Shown: one piece after another, positions 18,644 through 29,161 of the stretch
Layout: each line of letters begins with the position of its first letter
Position numbering within the stretch: the first letter of the stretch is position 1
Assembly (NCBI GenBank): GCA_964017185.1
Contig: OZ024872.1
Location: 59,079,817 to 59,143,816, forward strand
Direction: 5' to 3'
Length of the DNA: 64,000 nt
Source of the DNA: Rugalucina vietnamica
Lineage: Eukaryota; Mollusca; Bivalvia; Lucinida; Lucinidae
Translations under genes and position numbers: made by a program
Notes under the pieces: generated by a model
What the model saw: only the letters and a program-made list of their open reading frames with translations
Databases searched by the model: none
What the model was told of the DNA's origin: nothing

Positions 18644-20255
18644 TTATTCCGAACATAAGTTAAGAAGATTCAGTACGGCCTTTTGTTTATTTTCGACCTT
18701 AGTTTTCGCCCAAAACCTACAGCATGATCTGATCTTATTTAAAATTATTTTTGTAATAGACTCACTTGTATATCTTGTACTTTCATACTTAATAAGATTT
18801 CTTACTTTCCAGATCTCCCACTTGAATATATGTAATATAGTATTTAAGAATATCCGTTTACATTCGTCTTTTTCCAGAACACCCAATACAGCCGTTTGTA
18901 AATTAAAAACATGCTGTTCATATCCCTCTGATTGCAAAATTTGGTTAATTTTAGATTCTAGATTTTTTAACACCTCTTTAATGACCCTACAATCGTAAAA
19001 TAAATGTGTCAAGTACTCAGTTTCATTTTTACAGAAATGACATTTGCCCTCTGATTTGCCCATAAGACTAAGTTTGTATTGAGTGAATACAGCATTATGC
19101 ACTATTTTCCAGTGTAATTGCTTTTCAGTATTTGTAAGCGGAGTTTCTTGTGAGCTAAGCCATTGTTTTTTCCAGTTTATATTTACATTGGATATTGATT
19201 CCCATTTGGTCATATACTTCGGTTTAAACGCTGTATCAATTTTAAGGATGTTTTGAATCTGTTTGACTGAAATTTTGATATCCTTTCCTAATTTTAAATA
19301 CAAACATTTTTGCATCTTATTATGTTCCTTCGTAGTTGATGACTGTTCTTGATTAATGCCAGTTTGAAGATTATTGATCCATCCATCTTGAATACACGAT
19401 TTTATTAATCTATAGTTCTTTATTGCGTTTCTTTTGTCCGTTAACCTATTAAGAATTACATTTTCATCAACAAAATTACTTGTGCCTTGGTCCCAAATAT
19501 GTTTGATAAGTATCACTCCGCTTTTAGTAAATTGTTCAAGCCATAAAGGATTATTTTTGTGAAGAATTTGATTGTTACCACACATTTGCTCGTCTAAGAT
19601 AGGAAAAGAGACATTTGCCTGCAATTTAGCCCTAAGTGAACACCATGATAACAGTGCCTCTTTGTAAAGGCTTGAGGGAATTCGCAATTGTAATCCTTTG
19701 ATGGTGGAGCAGCGTAAAAGAAAGTTTTCTGAATTATGTATTTCATCGATCAAGCTTAACCAGTGTTTGCCAATTCTATTCCAATGTTCAGTTTGGGAAT
19801 TACTTATTTTGTGTATAAATTTAATTTGTTTGGCTTCAATAAACTGTCTAAGATTTATCATGTTAACTCCCCCACTTTCTAAATTAAAACACATAGTTTG
19901 CCTGTTTACAAGAGGTTGCTTCCCGTCCCATAGAAAATCCCACAAAAGTTTATTGATATCTTTTTCTATATTCTTTGGTATGCCATTCATTTCAAGTTCA
20001 TAGCCTATCTGTGAGATAAGAAATGTTTTAATAATCAGAACCTTCCCCTTTAAGGATAAATTTCTGCTTTTCCAAACTTGAATACAGTTTTTGATTTTTG
20101 TGATTTTTTCCATCCAAATTTCATGAAGATTAATTTGATATCCATGGTGAACCCCTAGTGTTTTAACATTATTATTTGTCCATGTTATTTCAGTGAATTC
20201 TGGAGTTTTTGTTTTCCAAGGCCCAATATATAGTCCAGTGGTTTTGGTTTTATGT
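18644..20255 (-). CDS. LINE ORF2, C-terminal part after frameshift
   Basis: The frame continues the RT after the shift, through LYIGPW and TWTNNNVKTLGV; the first internal ATG is at 20113. The C-terminal region contains LHWKIVHNAVFTQYKL and a cysteine-histidine cluster, CHFCKNETEYLTHLFYDC (C-x2-C-x8-H-x4-C). This resembles the C-terminal cysteine motif of L1-group ORF2 proteins, which helps bind RNA. With the upstream part, the original ORF2 would be about 1,260 residues. No RNase H domain is visible, as expected for L1/Tx1. Confidence 0.82.
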
Positions 20256-22428
20256 ATTTTGCCCCACTAGCCCTTTCATATCGTTCGAACAATTTAAAAC
20301 TTTCTTTAATAGATTTTTCTGTCGAATTGAATAACTGAGCGTCATCGACATATGCATTTATCTTAACTTGCACTGGATCACGATTGTCTTCCTTCGATCT
20401 TGGTAGAGGGAAACCAATAATGCTTGTGTTTTTACGTATCGCACACGCGAGAGGTTCGGCTTGTAAAATAAAAATCAGAGGGCTGACAGGACAGCCCTGA
20501 CGCATTGAGCGACTTATTGGAAAGTAGCAGCTTCGATATCCGTTTGTTAAAAGACACGTCTTTGCATTTTTGTAAATCATGTTAATCCATTGTATAAATT
20601 TAGGACCGAAATTGAATTTTTCTAAAACCTTTAGGGCCCAGGCCCATTCAACGCGATCAAATGCCTTATGGTAATCGAGAAATATAATAGATGAGTTTAT
20701 ATTATTATCTTCACTATAGTCAATAACGTCTTTTAGTAACCGATTTGCTTCGAAAATCGTACGACCGTTCACATACCCTTTCTGATCAGGGTGGATAATG
20801 TTTGGTAATAGCGGTTTTAGGCGTTCTGCGAGAATTTTTGTTATAATCTTATAATCTACATTTAAAAGTGAGATAGGGCGCCAATTGGTTATGTCTTCAC
20901 GTTCACCTTTCTTATAAAGTAGTGTCAGCATTGCTCTTTGTTGAGAAGGTGCAAGGGTGTTTGAGAGAAATATGTATTTAATAACTTTTGTAAGTTCTTC
21001 TTTTATTAGATACCAGTAACGGATATAGAATTCGGATACAATGCCATCATCCCCAGGAGATTTATTTAACTTAAGCTGCTTTATAACTTTAAAAATTTCT
21101 TCCTCCGTGACATCCCTGTCGCATGATATTTTTTCATTATCATTCAATGGGCGATCAACATATTGTAAAAAATACTCCGCGTCAGTACTGTTAGAACCAC
21201 TGGATTTGAAAAGAGACTGATAAAAGATAGTTTGCTCTTTTAATATTGATTGTATGTCTGTCTTAAATTTTCCATCATCACATTTTATTTTGTTCCATGT
21301 TTTATTTTTTATATTCCTTTTTTCCATATTTAAAAAATATTTTGTTGACTTTTCCCCTTCCTCGTAATACTTGATTCGCGATCGTACCATTGCTGCATCT
21401 GCTTGTTTTTCATAGAAATCTTTGATTTTCTCTTTTAAATATAAGCACTCTTTTTTATCAATAAATTTTTTAGAGTCTTTTATTAATTCAATTCGTTCCT
21501 CGTACTTTGAAATAGTTTGTTTATTTATATTTATATTGCGACTTATTTCTATTGTTAATTGTTTTATCTTATATTTTATCATTTCCCACCAGACTGTAAT
21601 ATTTGAATACTGTGATATTGAACCCTTCCAGCATGGCCATAGGGTTTCTATGCTTTCTTGGAATTGTGTTGAACCTAGTGTTGTTACGTTCATTTTCCAC
21701 ACTCCAGGTCCGATATCAGTTTTATTGAAATCGGTTTTAATATTGACTATGTCATGATCACTAAAAGGAAAATGAATAATAGATGAAGTTTTAATACTAT
21801 TTCGGTTGAAGACTGATGTAAGAAAGAAATCTATTCTGGATTTAGATTCACCACGAGAAAAGCTAAAAGATTGTTTATTTGGGTTTTGTTTTCTAAAAAC
21901 ATCTTCAATATCAGATGTTTCCATCAAGTTGATTAGCTCATTGTAACCAGCGTCATTTGAGTGCCTATGTGGCTCTCTGTCAAGCTCACTATTAAGAACT
22001 AAATTAAAGTCACCAGCAATGCTGTTTATGCTATTGATATCAATTATATTGTTAATGCTGTTTATGAATTGTTTGCGTTCAGTGGGTTTATTTGGGGCAT
22101 ATATGTTTATAATCTGAATTTGTGTTTCATTTATTTCTATTTTATGGGATAAAATCCTACCGTCACCATGACCATTACTTTGTATAACTTTAATTGGTGC
22201 TTGCTCGCTTATGAGTATTGCTACTCCCTTTGACAAACGTGTTCCATTATGCCATTTGCTATAACCACTCCATTCTTGTGCCCATTGTTCAGATTCTTCT
22301 GTGCCCTCACAGTGAGTTTCTTGCAGTAATACGCAATCGTATTTTTTCTGCTTGAACCACGTGAAAACATTGCGACGCTTTTTGGCATTTCTTAGTCCGT
22401 TGACATTAACAGAGCCTATCAAAACCAT
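20185..22428 (-). CDS. LINE ORF2, endonuclease and reverse transcriptase part
   Basis: The protein starts at ATG 22428, 34 bases after the ORF1 stop. Residues 1-235 are an apurinic-type endonuclease: SVNVNGLRN, LLQETHC, INIYAPN, AGDFNLV, SRIDFFL and SDHD, the metal-binding and catalytic set that nicks target DNA. The RT follows: WRPISLLNVDYK, DQKGYVNGR, FLDYHKAFD, MRQGCPVSPL and AYVDDAQLF (catalytic YVDD at 693-696). The order and motifs match the L1/Tx1 group. After GAK (residue 724) the frame is lost and runs 23 unrelated residues to a stop; RT sequence resumes in another frame. Confidence 0.88.
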   Translation of the reverse strand: MVLIGSVNVNGLRNAKKRRNVFTWFKQKKYDCVLLQETHCEGTEESEQWAQEWSGYSKWHNGTRLSKGVAILISEQAPIKVIQSNGHGDGRILSHKIEINETQIQIINIYAPNKPTERKQFINSINNIIDINSINSIAGDFNLVLNSELDREPHRHSNDAGYNELINLMETSDIEDVFRKQNPNKQSFSFSRGESKSRIDFFLTSVFNRNSIKTSSIIHFPFSDHDIVNIKTDFNKTDIGPGVWKMNVTTLGSTQFQESIETLWPCWKGSISQYSNITVWWEMIKYKIKQLTIEISRNININKQTISKYEERIELIKDSKKFIDKKECLYLKEKIKDFYEKQADAAMVRSRIKYYEEGEKSTKYFLNMEKRNIKNKTWNKIKCDDGKFKTDIQSILKEQTIFYQSLFKSSGSNSTDAEYFLQYVDRPLNDNEKISCDRDVTEEEIFKVIKQLKLNKSPGDDGIVSEFYIRYWYLIKEELTKVIKYIFLSNTLAPSQQRAMLTLLYKKGEREDITNWRPISLLNVDYKIITKILAERLKPLLPNIIHPDQKGYVNGRTIFEANRLLKDVIDYSEDNNINSSIIFLDYHKAFDRVEWAWALKVLEKFNFGPKFIQWINMIYKNAKTCLLTNGYRSCYFPISRSMRQGCPVSPLIFILQAEPLACAIRKNTSIIGFPLPRSKEDNRDPVQVKINAYVDDAQLFNSTEKSIKESFKLFERYERASGAKYIKPKPLDYILGLGKQKLQNSLK

Positions 22429-22462
22429 GGTCGATATGATTGTAAAGATAGTTTGTTTGGCA

Positions 22463-24166
22463 TTAAGCTTTGTTTATTTTGGGAGCATGTTTGTCAGATG
22501 GAGGTGTGATCGAGAGAACACTGCGGTTCCGCTTCTTGCTAAATGGGGTTTCATACAGTGATTCTGTTGCGAGTCCGCTGTCAAAGAAGGTTTGTATGTT
22601 ATCTTCTAAAATTTCTGCCCCTTTACTGCTAAGGTGTACCCCAGTTACATCATTTGCATCATATAGTGCCTTAACTGGATTACCTTTATCTAATAAATCC
22701 TCATCATTGTTAAGGTAGTAAAGATAAGGCTGCTTCATGGTCAATTTGCGAACATATTCATTCACGGTGTTAGCAGTCTTGTTCATGGCAGTAATGCTGG
22801 CTGATTTACCTTTTCTTTGGGGAATGCTGGAAAAGGCAATCTCTGCCTTGGGGAAATGCTTATTAATATCTGTGAGGGCCGATGAAACCTCTAGAATCAC
22901 TTGGTTAGCATCGAATTTATGCTTTCCAACGTCAACAGTTCCTAAATGCATTGCTACCCGTTTCACATTTTTATTTATAGCTTTTGATTTCGCTATTGAA
23001 AGCAACGGCTCGACAGCAGCAGCTGACGCTCCTGGCTGCGATATGTTGAGAACATCAGGCTCCTTAAAATGCACTCGCTTAGCATTAGAATCACCAAGGA
23101 CAATATAGATATGGCTCGCTGTCTGTTTAATGGTGTCCTGATCCTCTCCACATATCGCCTGCGCTTGCTGCGGTCGAACGTCATCCTTCTTCACATTTAA
23201 GCTATCAGTATTTGTGTTAATGTTCACTGTGTTTGTATCGTTCTTATCAATGTTCTCATCTTGTATGTTCTCGTTATTTCCATCAACGTTGTTTTCAACA
23301 TCAGGACTTTGATTGTCTTTAACATCATGTGTTTGGTCGTGTGTTTGATCGTGCGTTAGATTCATAGTTTGTTCATTTTCTGTATGGCTGAAATTCAGCT
23401 GTACTCTGACATCACCAAGGAAACTTGCCCTCCCTTCTTCCATATCTGCAGCTCTCCCTTCACGGATATCACCTGCATTCCTGCCGTACATTTCATGATC
23501 TTTTGCACGAATGAATTCCTCACACTCTGCCTTTTTGTGTCCTTTCTCCATACAGTAATGACACACCACTTCACTCGTACAATCCTTTGTAAGATGTGAA
23601 GGACTCTTACAACGAAAACATTTACGATTTGATTCCTTTTGGGGACATCTATAAAAAGGATGACCTGTCTCTTGACAGAATTTGCATTCCGTCTTGTTAT
23701 CCGTGAATATCCGGATTTTGAAACGCCCAAAGGATCTTTGTATGGGTATAGCCTGTTTACAGTTGGTAAGTTGTACATACCGAGTACCTGTCTCTATTTC
23801 TGTTCCGCGGATCTTTCCACGCCTTAGACTGTTCTCTACGACGTCACCGTACTGTCGCAGATGTTCTATCAGGAAATAGTCACTGAGCTCATACGGCGCA
23901 TCTTTGATTGTAACATTAGTTAGGATTTTCTCTACATCATGTACATTGTTATATGTGTCTCTAATATTGAGACCAGCCATGATTATTTCTTCTTTAGTTT
24001 CAGTCGAATCAACAGTTACATAACACGTGTTTTCAGTAATTTGTATTACTTTAACTTTTATTGGATCAACTATTTCTTCTATGCTTGTGAGGACTTCTTC
24101 ATGTGCCAACCTTGAGAATTGACGCGAATTAAATCGCACAGTCAACGGCCGCGTTATTTCAGCCAT
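22463..24166 (-). CDS. LINE ORF1: RNA-binding protein with three zinc knuckles and an SGNH-like domain
   Basis: The intact frame encodes 567 residues. Residues of about 80-150 look like an RNA-recognition-type fold (TNVTIKDAPYELSDYFLIEHL). Three CCHC knuckles follow at 161-174, 183-196 and 202-215. A repetitive acidic, Asn-rich linker contains THDQTHDQTHD. Residues of about 352-530 resemble an SGNH esterase: GDS at 358-360, a GTVDV block at 409-413 in the position of GxND, and DVTGVH at 506-511 in the position of DxxH. The block III asparagine is not seen, so activity is uncertain. ORF1 would coat the LINE RNA. Esterase-type ORF1 domains are known from CR1-group LINEs, so its pairing here with an L1/Tx1-type ORF2 is notable. 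Confidence 0.82.
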   Translation of the reverse strand: MAEITRPLTVRFNSRQFSRLAHEEVLTSIEEIVDPIKVKVIQITENTCYVTVDSTETKEEIIMAGLNIRDTYNNVHDVEKILTNVTIKDAPYELSDYFLIEHLRQYGDVVENSLRRGKIRGTEIETGTRYVQLTNCKQAIPIQRSFGRFKIRIFTDNKTECKFCQETGHPFYRCPQKESNRKCFRCKSPSHLTKDCTSEVVCHYCMEKGHKKAECEEFIRAKDHEMYGRNAGDIREGRAADMEEGRASFLGDVRVQLNFSHTENEQTMNLTHDQTHDQTHDVKDNQSPDVENNVDGNNENIQDENIDKNDTNTVNINTNTDSLNVKKDDVRPQQAQAICGEDQDTIKQTASHIYIVLGDSNAKRVHFKEPDVLNISQPGASAAAVEPLLSIAKSKAINKNVKRVAMHLGTVDVGKHKFDANQVILEVSSALTDINKHFPKAEIAFSSIPQRKGKSASITAMNKTANTVNEYVRKLTMKQPYLYYLNNDEDLLDKGNPVKALYDANDVTGVHLSSKGAEILEDNIQTFFDSGLATESLYETPFSKKRNRSVLSITPPSDKHAPKINKA

Positions 24167-24200
24167 ACCGCGTTCGTTCCTCTAACACACGTTTTGAGCA

Positions 24201-24560
24201 GTCAATGTTTGTACGTGGATTTACACAACGTCACTCATCACCATATCACATCACAGCTTACATCAATAGACCCAGTGATAAACTCAAACGGCTAAGTGCA
24301 GTTGCGTCTGTACAATAAATACAGGTAAATCGGAAAAAGACAATAAATGAAAGTAGATCGACGACGCCTGTAATTCAGTCAATGTTCGCAATGTCACTCA
24401 ACATCACTCATCACTATATCACATCATGTCTTGAAGTACAAAGCATTAATTGTGATAAACCAAAAGACTATGTGCAGTTACATCTGTACAATAAATACAG
24501 GTGAATCGGAAAAACGAATTAAAAATGATCGATATCACCTGAAATTCAGCATGGAAACCT
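24201..24560 (-). promoter_or_regulatory. Tandem 5' UTR monomers of the LINE (about 178 bp x 2)
   Basis: GTCAATGTT...CACTCATCAC.ATATCACATCA recurs at 24201 and about 24378, and GTGCAGTT.C.TCTGTACAATAAATACAGGT recurs at about 24298 and 24474. Tandem 5' UTR units act as promoters in mouse and other L1 elements; here that role is inference. Confidence 0.65.
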
Positions 24561-24692
24561 ACTCAAAATCTTACAAAAATACTCGAGACGAGTTTTACAT
24601 AGAAATACAGAAACCAACAAGAGAGAAGAAGAAGAAAAAAATAAATAAACTCGGAGCTCGACAAACCACAACAATCCAACATCAAGGCAGGC

Positions 24693-24699
24693 AACCACG
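24693..24699. other. Target duplication of central LINE, right copy (AACCACG)
   Basis: Same seven bases as 17894-17900, followed by TTATTAAATTAT, the complement of the left arm end ATAATTTAA. Confidence 0.8.
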
Positions 24700-24904
24700 T
24701 TATTAAATTATCTGAACGTTACATAAAGTTTCGAAAAATTGTGAAAATAACAGAAAATTGAAGGCTGTGCTTCACCAAAATGTAATAAATCCTGCTTGCC
24801 AGAAAACATAAAACATTGTCTGAGCAATAAATTGATGCCATTTTGAATTATCTACAGCTATTGGCAGCTGAGATGTAAGCGATGTTGTTGGTGTATTCCT
24901 TTAT

Positions 24905-26071
24905 TATACCCCCGGCATTTATGCCGACGGGTATATAGCTTTCGCTTTTCCGTTCGTCCGTTCGTATGTTAGTTAGTTAGTTAGTTAGTTCGTTTCTTCG
25001 TTCGTAATTCCGGAACGTTCGTGGAATTTACGTCAAAGTTTTGGTTAAAGTTTCTCTAGAGGTGTATATCTCATGAACCAATGGTCAGAAACCATTCATA
25101 TTTGGACCATAGGTACCCTATAGGGTTTGCTTTGTTTCCATGAGTTCGGACCCCAGGGCCCATGCCCGGGGGTAGGGCTGGAGGTCAATATCTAGGTCAC
25201 CTTTAAAATATGCTGTTTACAATTTTAATGTTTCTTCTATAAGTCCATATCTTAACAAACAATCATAGGGATGTATTCTTATTTAGTTCATAGATACCCT
25301 ATAGGGTTTGCTTTCATACTCCATGCTCGGTACCATCTCCAGGGGGTGGGGCTAGAGGTCAAAATCTAGGACTTATTTATAATATGATAAATATCATGAT
25401 AAATTTTCTGTAAGTCTGTTTTCTTGACATCCACAAAGTTTTATCAGAAAGCATTCATACTTAGACCATAGGTACCATGTAAGGTTCAGACACTAGGGTC
25501 CATGTGCGGGGGGTGGGGCTAGAGGTCAAAATCTAGAACTTCTTTAAAAAGATGTAGTTCTTTACTTTTCTTTACCACCATGTTTAGAAATGATTCGTAC
25601 TTGAACCAAAGGTACTCTATAAGGTTTGCCTTGTTCCTAATGACATTAGACTCTAGGGTCCGTGCCCTGAGGGTGGGGCTAGAGGTCAAAATCTAGGACA
25701 TCTTATTTTTTTTTTATTATTATTATTGAAGAATGACACTCTACTTTACATCTAGGACCGAGGACCTGACCCTCAATGTCCGCGATCAAGTCCTAGATTG
25801 AGTATACAAGTCAGCTCTGTATACTGCTCTAAAATAGATCTGTCATTCTACTACTACCCCCCCCCCCTCCCCATGGTTTTAGACAGTGTTTTTTGCAAAT
25901 ACAAATTTATAAGATTTACTTGTTGTGTGCGCTCTCTTTCATCAGGAATTGAGGTTTAATGTGTCACTGTCAGTGAGCATGTCTGGATTAGGGGCGGTGG
26001 GCTGAGGGGTGGGGGCCTTGGAGGGAGCTACCAGCCGGGGGTATACGTGCCTCTCAAGGCACTTTTTCTAG
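24905..26071 (+). mobile_element. Helentron/HINE-like non-autonomous rolling-circle element
   Basis: The start TATACCCCCGGC is matched by its complement GCCGGGGGTATA at 26034-26045, a subterminal inverted repeat. A 6-bp hairpin, GTGCCT-CTCA-AGGCAC (26047-26062), is followed by TTTTTCTAG. This fits Helitron/Helentron 3' ends (hairpin then CTRR). Inside are a GTTA microsatellite (24968-24990) and four degenerate tandem units of about 180 bp (25095-25700) sharing TAGGGTTTGC and GGGGCTAGAGGTCAAAATCT. The mirror position in the left foldback arm lacks it. No Rep-helicase frame is present. Confidence 0.75.
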
Positions 26072-26580
26072 TTTTTCATTGATTTTGCTCTTATTTACTA
26101 AGATCTTATTAATATCAATACAAACAAATAGCTGAAGCTTGAGTAGCCAAAACCGTGGTATGACCCATATACGTTCTCATTTATTTGTTTACTGCTCTTA
26201 AAGGATCTCAGTTTTGCCGCTCTTTTTCTTACTTTATATATCTGATTATATGGATACAGATTATTACTTTATATATCTGATTATATGGATACAGAACATT
26301 GTCCTAGCAATCACTGATTACCAATTATAGCTCCGTAGGTCTTTCAATAGCCAAGATATGTGCGTTTTTTCTACGTATACCCCTTAATTTCAAAAGGTTT
26401 TGTAAATATTCTTAAAACTAAAAAAACAAATGACCCGTATATTGTAGTACAGGATGGTATAATAGACACCATTTGATTGTATTTTCAGCACCATATGACT
26501 TCTAATTGACGATATACAATTCATTTCGTAGGTTATCTCATTTATTTGTTGATGTTGTGTTTTTGTGTGTTTTTTTGCGT

Positions 26581-26581
<1 letters not shown>

Positions 26582-26621
<40 letters not shown>
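26582..26621. repeat. T homopolymer tract
   Basis: About 40 T in the right foldback arm, mirroring the A tract in the left arm. Confidence 0.9.
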
Positions 26622-27781
26622 CACTCTCTAAAATTTCTTAAGTTTTCATTTAATTCATGAAATTGAAAACATATACCCTCTATTTTTTCATAATCTGTCT
26701 TCAATCCTTTATTAATTTATCAATAAATTAATTTTAATGAATAAGTAAATTCAATGAATAAAATAATAGGTATCAAGATTAAATTGTTAGGTTCATTTAT
26801 CACTATCAGACCGATTATAGAGCATTCTGTTGTAAGAATGTAAGTATTTTGTTATAAGTGCATCCTATTAGAATCGCATAAAGAGTGGTATGTATTTTTA
26901 CCTCATGCAAATGGTTTTTTTAATTTTCATATAAGACCAGGTCATCAATAAATTCATCATATGATATTACTGATTCAATAAAAAAAAGTGTCACAACGAC
27001 AGTTTAGGCCTGCATTCATTTATGGATGTTAAAAAGATTTTTCTACCATTTTTCAGGTTATCATGAAAATGAATGAATTTGCTAATTAGATAATTTGCAT
27101 TACTTACCACAGAAGAAAAGGAATTTGTCTACGCTTTAAAACGAGACCATAGTCATTAATTTAGGATAAATAACGGTGGAGATATTGATCAATTTTGTAT
27201 GTGTACCCCCATCCTGAAGAATCACGTTAACGGTTGCCATGGAAACCGTGCATTTTTTTCTGGGTGCAATTGACTTTATCTTCGGGGACAACAGTTTTTT
27301 TTTTTTGCATTTCTGGCGTCCCTATAAATGATTTGGCACCCATGAAAAATTGTCTTGGGAGATGCAAAGGAGGTCAAATTAGCTCTCGTTATACTATGCA
27401 TAGATTGGCATTTTGTATGCAGATTTTGTCGCGACGTGGCTCATATTTTCAGTGCTATGCTCCTTGTGAGAGCTTGTTTTGTGCTAAAATAGCTTTTATA
27501 AATACAAGTGGTAAAATCCACCCATTTAAAAACAGCGAGAAGCTGGAAATCAAATTTTATCTGACAAGCATAGTATGGAAATGGTTGTTAAAAATGCTTA
27601 TTATGAATGCGCTGGTCGCCATTTTGATGACGTCATATCTCAGCCCAGACGCGGGTCTCAGGGCGACGAACTGGTTTAAATTGTTGCATATGCCCCAGAG
27701 TTTGATTTAAGGTAGGTCGTCACAAATCGTCATGAAATTCCCACGGGACGATTTTTTTGGCCCATTCGACACTGACTATAT

Positions 27782-28215
27782 GGATTTATAAGAACTTAAA
27801 CTAAATTTTGAAACAATAACCCAAGATTTCTAAGTACATGTACGTGACCTTGATCTCGAAGTCACCCAGGTGGGTCGTGATGGCACGCACAACATATAAC
27901 TTCTGACCAATATCTACCAACATGCAAAGTATAAACTCCATCCATCTTCATATTCAAGAGATATTGACTAGTAAAACTTTTAAGCACAAACTTTAACACA
28001 ATATTTATAAGTATGTGACCTTGACCTCAAGGTCACCCAGGTGGGCCATGATGGTACAGAATTAAACTTCAGACCAATGTCTACCGATATACAAAGTATC
28101 AACTTGATCCATGAAGAAGTTTAAGAGATATAGACTTACAAAAACTTTAACATTAGAGCTTCGCGAACGGCAGCACAAGCGCCAACCCGGAGTGACTGCA
28201 ATAGCTCTTCCTGTA
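27782..28215 (+). repeat. ~178-bp tandem units and 3' hairpin end
   Basis: Two tandem units carry GTGACCTTGA(C/T)CTC, CACCCAGGTGGG and CTACCAACATGCAAAGTAT. They are followed at about 28186-28205 by a hairpin CCTGTAC-TTTC-GTACAGG and GCGGGCTTATATA. Short tandem units with a terminal hairpin resemble non-autonomous Helitron-like elements. The last bases are not a clean CTRR, so the class is tentative. Confidence 0.55.
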
Positions 28216-28984
28216 CTTTCGTACAGGCGGGCTTATATATAGGGAATGTTTGATTGGTTTTCTAGTATGATTTTGTCAAAATAATCTTTTGTTTAACGTG
28301 TTGCTTTACATCCAAGTCAGCAAGTTTTGTCATGTTGGAGCACTGCCTCTATTTTATAAGACCTGTACACATGAGTGGGTGCTAGAACATGCTAATTGAG
28401 TTTTACAATATAATGAGCCAATATATAATTAGAGTTTGTATGTATAGATAATTTGACTATACCACTTCTCCATGACAGGCTAAAATTTTCCAAGCGGTTA
28501 ACTAGTTGCCAGGTGGTCAGTCAGTTATCAGCTTTGCCTAAATGCACAAGCACCTTATTTCTTTCTCATAACTCCAATGGATGGGGGCCGAAGTAATTTT
28601 GGAGTTGAAATGCAAAACAGTACAAATAATATAATTCATGTTTTATTTTACTGTAACATGCATATGACTTGTATACTGAACAAATGCTACATACGTTTTA
28701 ACAGCTGAGTGGTCAGAAAAATGACCAATTCGTTTCTGTAGAATGTAAATCCGAAACCGGTTGTCCTAGGATCCAACTTTATTTGAATTCATGAACTCAG
28801 TTTTGGTGAATTCTGTAGAACAAGGCCTTTTTTGTGACCGCCTACTTTTTAAAATGCATGTAGCACAGCTACTTTTACTTTGACGGGAACGAATAAGGAT
28901 GCAGGTTAATGCTAAAGAATACAGGTAGTCCAAAGGCTCACCTGTCAGCGAGAGTCAGGAAGTACAGTCACTATTCAAAACTAT
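28216..28984. other. No recognisable feature
   Basis: AT-rich sequence without recognisable coding potential, RNA gene or inverted repeat. Confidence 0.45.
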
Positions 28985-29161
28985 AGTAGATAGGTTTTTT
29001 GCATTATATGAGCATGGTGGCCACCTTGGTCATGCGACCTGCATTTTATATACACATTGATTGTCCTTTCCTATAAATGCTTCATATAAATTTGGCTTTG
29101 TAAATTGTTTGGCCAAGAGGTTTCAGAGAAGATGTTTGAATATTATGGTAATACACATTTA
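28985..29161 (+). repeat. Helitron-like tandem unit fragment, left of insertion
   Basis: Contains GAGCATGGTGGCCACCTTGG, ATGCTTCATATAAATTTGGC and TTTCAGAGAAGATGTTTGAA, as in the units at 32341-33886. It is interrupted at a TA dinucleotide by the element at 29162 and resumes at 29988. Confidence 0.65.

Larger units (their letters stand above)
17901..24692 (-). mobile_element. Near-full-length L1/Tx1-like LINE
   Basis: On the minus strand, this 6.8-kb element runs from a 5' UTR with two tandem monomers through ORF1 and ORF2 to a 3' UTR of about 700 bp and a poly(A) tail, seen as T at 17901-17945. It is flanked by a 7-bp AACCACG duplication. ORF1 is intact and ORF2 has a single frameshift near 20255, so the copy is young. 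It sits exactly at the centre of the giant foldback. Confidence 0.9.
14844..27778. mobile_element. Giant foldback element, two ~2-kb arms, with nested insertions
   Basis: Both ends carry the perfect 18-bp terminal inverted repeat TAGTCAGTGTCGAATGGG, and both flanks carry TAT (14841-14843 and 27779-27781). The left arm (14844-17900) and right arm (24700-27778) are inverted copies of one another through their length. Examples are the TTTCCATGGCAACCG block at about 15340 against about 27240 and the AATATTTACAAAACCTTTTG block at about 17550 against about 26400. Without nested insertions each arm is about 2 kb. The arms meet at an AACCACG centre, so the original element was an almost loop-free palindrome of about 4 kb. 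No transposase is seen in it. Confidence 0.85.

Noticed and set aside
27234..27710. 158-residue open frame
   Set aside because: It lies in the right foldback arm, has no recognisable domain, and the matching left arm does not preserve the frame.
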